A stretch of DNA of 6,735 nt from UBA6921 sp031363085. GTDB taxonomy: Bacteria; Pseudomonadota; Gammaproteobacteria; SG8-11. The notes beneath the pieces were generated by a model, which saw nothing but the letters and a program-made list of their open reading frames with translations, was not told where the DNA came from and searched no databases. Within the stretch, counting starts at the first letter, position 1. Every line of letters starts with the position of its first letter. The stretch covers positions 1 through 6,735 of the forward strand of contig JANLTU010000240.1 of the NCBI GenBank assembly GCA_031363085.1, given 5' to 3'. Position numbers and translations under genes: made by a program. Below are positions 5,313 through 6,735 of the stretch, one piece after another.

Positions 5313-6326
5313 ATGAAGCGTTTTTTCGCGGTACTGCATGCCCGCAATCTGGAATTTTTACGCGACCGCTCGGCGCTTGCGTGGAATTTCATTTTGCCGT
5401 TTTTCATCGTGCTGGGTTTTGCATTCGCGTTTTCCGGCGGCCCGCGCGACATGTTCAAAGTCGGCGTCTACGGCGGCGTATCCGCACCAACCGATAGTGC
5501 CTTTTTGCACACCAAGTACGTGCAGTTCATCCCGGTCGATAACCTGCAAGCCGCGCAACGCAAAGTCGAACATCACCAACTGGACATGCTGCTGGAGGTC
5601 GGCACGCAAGCGCGCTACTGGATCAACACCGACTCGCCCAACGGCTATATTCTGGAGCAGATGCTGCGCGGCAGCAGCGACACCGCCCACGCGCCAACCT
5701 TCGAACGCAACGCACTGGCCGGGCGCGAAGTCCGCTACGTCGACTGGTTAGCGCCGGGAATCTTCGGCATGAACATGATGTTCAGTTGCCTGTTCGGCAT
5801 CGGCTACGTGATCGTGCGTTACCGCAAAAACGGCGTGCTCAAACGCCTCAAAGCCACGCCGCTGAGCGCCTTGGAATTTCTCAGTGCGCAAATTCTGTCG
5901 CGCATGTCGCTCATCGCCCTGGTGGTCACCATCGTCTACGTCGGTTGCGACCTGCTGATCAACTTCACCATGCACGGCTCGTATCTCACGCTTGCTTTCA
6001 CCTTCGCGCTCGGCGCGGTGTGCCTGATCTCGCTGGGCCTGCTCAGCGCCGCACGCTTTGCAAGCGAAGAATTCGCCGGCGGCGTGTTGAACGTACTCAC
6101 CTGGCCGATGATGCTGTTGTCCGGCGTGTGGTTCTCGCTCGAAGGCACCCACCCGTGGGTGCAAAAAATCGCGCAAGTCTTCCCCCTCACCCACCTCGTC
6201 AACGCCGCGCGCGCCATCATGCTCGACGGCGCCGGTTTTGCCGAAGTGTTCCCGCAGTTACTGGTGCTGGGAATCATGAGCGCGGTATTTCTCGCCCTGG
6301 CTGCGGTGTTATTTCGCTGGGAGTAA
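5313..6326 (+). CDS. ABC-2 type transporter permease
   Basis: A 337-residue inner-membrane permease of the ABC-2 family, partner of the ATPase whose stop codon it abuts with no gap (TAAATG). Topology read from the sequence: a cytoplasmic N-terminus with RNLEFLRDRSALAW (11-24), helix 1 at about 22-41, a large extracytoplasmic loop (about 43-145), then five helices near 147-168, 194-217, 224-246, 255-276 and 313-334. The conserved ABC-2 segment YRKNGVLKRLKATPLSALEF lies at 170-189, and the WPMMLLSGVWFSLE motif (264-277) is typical of the family, as is FPLTHLVNAARAIMLDG (290-306). The protein is full length and intact. Most likely function is export of a hydrophobic compound or envelope component; no substrate is indicated by the sequence. 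Confidence 0.94.
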   Translation: MKRFFAVLHARNLEFLRDRSALAWNFILPFFIVLGFAFAFSGGPRDMFKVGVYGGVSAPTDSAFLHTKYVQFIPVDNLQAAQRKVEHHQLDMLLEVGTQARYWINTDSPNGYILEQMLRGSSDTAHAPTFERNALAGREVRYVDWLAPGIFGMNMMFSCLFGIGYVIVRYRKNGVLKRLKATPLSALEFLSAQILSRMSLIALVVTIVYVGCDLLINFTMHGSYLTLAFTFALGAVCLISLGLLSAARFASEEFAGGVLNVLTWPMMLLSGVWFSLEGTHPWVQKIAQVFPLTHLVNAARAIMLDGAGFAEVFPQLLVLGIMSAVFLALAAVLFRWE

Positions 6327-6431
6327 GTTGAACGAAACTCTGGCAGGCGGGCGCGACCGGTTTGTATTCGAACCGCACCTTGACAACCTACGGCACCGGC
6401 TCCAACGCACCCTCAAGTGTAAAGCGGTACC
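6327..6431. other. Unassigned stretch after the permease
   Basis: These 105 bases follow the permease stop. They contain a 7-base hairpin (CGGTTTG 6358-6364 with CGAACCG 6369-6375, one wobble pair, 4-base loop). No T run follows it, so it is at best an imperfect terminator. All three plus frames are short or lack a start, and I recognise no protein segment. Together with the broken transposase fragment to its right, this looks like a remnant left by element insertion and decay. Confidence 0.4.
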
Positions 6432-6596
6432 TCACGCGCAGAGATCGCCTGGATGAAACAATGTACGTGCGCACCGCTGCTGCTTCAGTATGGAGACATT
6501 GCTGAAGTTCAAAATCCGGCCAATCGATCTGAAGCCCAACTCCTCCAGATAGAGCTCCAAGGCTTGACGCCGGGTCTCCTTATCCCCCGTGCCGGA
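6432..6596 (-). pseudogene. Broken transposase fragment with helix-turn-helix (IS1-like)
   Basis: The minus-strand frame ending at TGA 6434-6432 encodes DKETRRQALELYLEELGFRS followed by IGRILNFSNVSILK, with no start codon in view. This is the helix-turn-helix segment seen near the N-terminus of IS1-like transposases, in which a KRxALxLYLEGLGFRxIGR pattern follows a zinc ribbon and a WI(R/K) motif normally comes next. Here the similarity stops after SILK (about 6483), and the remaining 16 codons look unrelated, so the 3' side is broken. The upstream side is cut exactly where the Tn5-like element begins, suggesting the latter inserted into this gene. It is a non-functional relic. The family name is from memory of the motif and is moderately sure; that it is transposase-derived is more certain. 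Confidence 0.5.
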
Positions 6597-6597
6597 G
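6589..6597. repeat. Putative 9-base target site copy flanking the IS4-family element
   Basis: Tn5-like elements duplicate nine bases on insertion. The nine bases directly outside the terminal repeat are GTGCCGGAG. The second copy would lie beyond the right edge, so duplication cannot be confirmed here. Confidence 0.35.
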
Positions 6598-6616
6598 CTG
6601 TCTCTTGATCACAATT
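6598..6616 (+). repeat. Terminal inverted repeat of the Tn5-like element
   Basis: CTGTCTCTTGATCACAATT. From memory, the Tn5 inside end starts CTGTCTCTTGATCA and the outside end carries CACAA at the same place, so this end looks like a blend of both. The transposase stop codon (TGA, 6611-6609 on the minus strand) lies within it, the same arrangement as at the IS50 inside end. Confidence 0.75.
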
Positions 6617-6734
6617 CATCATGCGCGAGTTTGCTCATTTGATAGCCCTCAAGTCGCTCCTGCAATCGAAACCATCCGTGCCATATCGTGTCCCATCCCG
6701 GACGCCCGGTGCGTTTGGTGTCCGTAAATCCGCC
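6609..6734 (-). CDS. IS4-family Tn5-like transposase, last 41 codons (runs off the right edge)
   Basis: This partial frame reads GGFTDTKRTGRPGWDTIWHG, WFRLQERLEGYQMSKLAHDEL, then TGA. It matches the C-terminal pattern of Tn5 transposase, where GGF-D-KRTG, W..LW.GW..L and a L-G-hydrophobic segment follow one another close to the end. In the family the enzyme is a DDE cut-and-paste transposase, and its C-terminal region serves dimerisation. The catalytic core and start are outside the window. No frameshift is seen in this part. Confidence 0.8.
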   Translation of the reverse strand, partial: GGFTDTKRTGRPGWDTIWHGWFRLQERLEGYQMSKLAHDEL

Positions 6735-6735
6735 C

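Larger units (their letters stand above)
6598..6735 (-). mobile_element. IS4-family (IS50/Tn5-like) insertion sequence, transposase 3' end of the element
   Basis: The element begins at its terminal inverted repeat at 6598 and continues past the window. The identification rests on two independent signals: a repeat sharing its first 14 bases with the Tn5 inside end, and an adjacent C-terminal transposase reading frame of the Tn5 type on the minus strand. It lies inside or beside a broken second transposase gene. Whether the element is intact cannot be judged from 138 bases. Confidence 0.82.

Noticed and set aside
5748..6277. Long open frames on both strands overlapping the permease
   Set aside because: Their composition is rich in R, H, A and E in a way typical of off-frame reading of GC-rich DNA; the permease frame carries all family motifs.
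1..6735. CRISPR array, tRNA, rRNA or phage defence genes
   Set aside because: No spaced direct repeats, cloverleaf-like sequence or recognisable defence domains were seen on either strand.

Overview
The window suggests a proteobacterial chromosome, most likely beta- or gammaproteobacterial. It has moderately high GC, Gram-negative envelope proteins (a TonB-dependent receptor, an outer-membrane-type lipoprotein, three periplasmic exports), periplasmic c-type cytochromes and class-typical Shine-Dalgarno sequences. The genus cannot be named from the sequence alone.

Left block (1-3788, all minus strand). Read in the direction of transcription: a b561-type membrane cytochrome b (3788-3189), an SHP-type monoheme cytochrome c of the DUF1924 family (3192-2788), a diheme cytochrome c of the DHC type (2691-2125), a small exported PepSY-domain protein (2117-1791), a 318-base gene-free gap, a NarL/LuxR-type response regulator (1472-789), and the N-terminal 264 residues of a TonB-dependent receptor (792 to beyond base 1). 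Cytochrome b, DHC and SHP form a known module in which a membrane cytochrome b is thought to pass electrons through DHC to SHP, a heme protein with an open or labile distal site that can bind O2 or NO. Here the module sits beside a regulator, and that regulator is translationally coupled (GTGA overlap) to an outer-membrane receptor. No sensor kinase is in view.

Right block (3940-6326, plus strand, divergent from the cytochromes). A small lipoprotein of unknown function is followed after 50 bases by an ABC ATPase, whose stop codon directly abuts the start of an ABC-2 family permease. ATPase and permease make a complete exporter; the lipoprotein may be co-transcribed. The divergent region 3789-3939 must hold promoters for both blocks.

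Right edge (6327-6735). This is a mobile-element graveyard. The last 138 bases are the end of an IS4-family, IS50/Tn5-like insertion sequence: a terminal inverted repeat resembling the Tn5 inside end, and the last 41 codons of its transposase, whose stop codon lies inside the repeat. It abuts, and appears to have inserted into, a broken fragment of a second, unrelated transposase-like gene carrying a helix-turn-helix segment. About 105 bases between the permease and that fragment remain unassigned.
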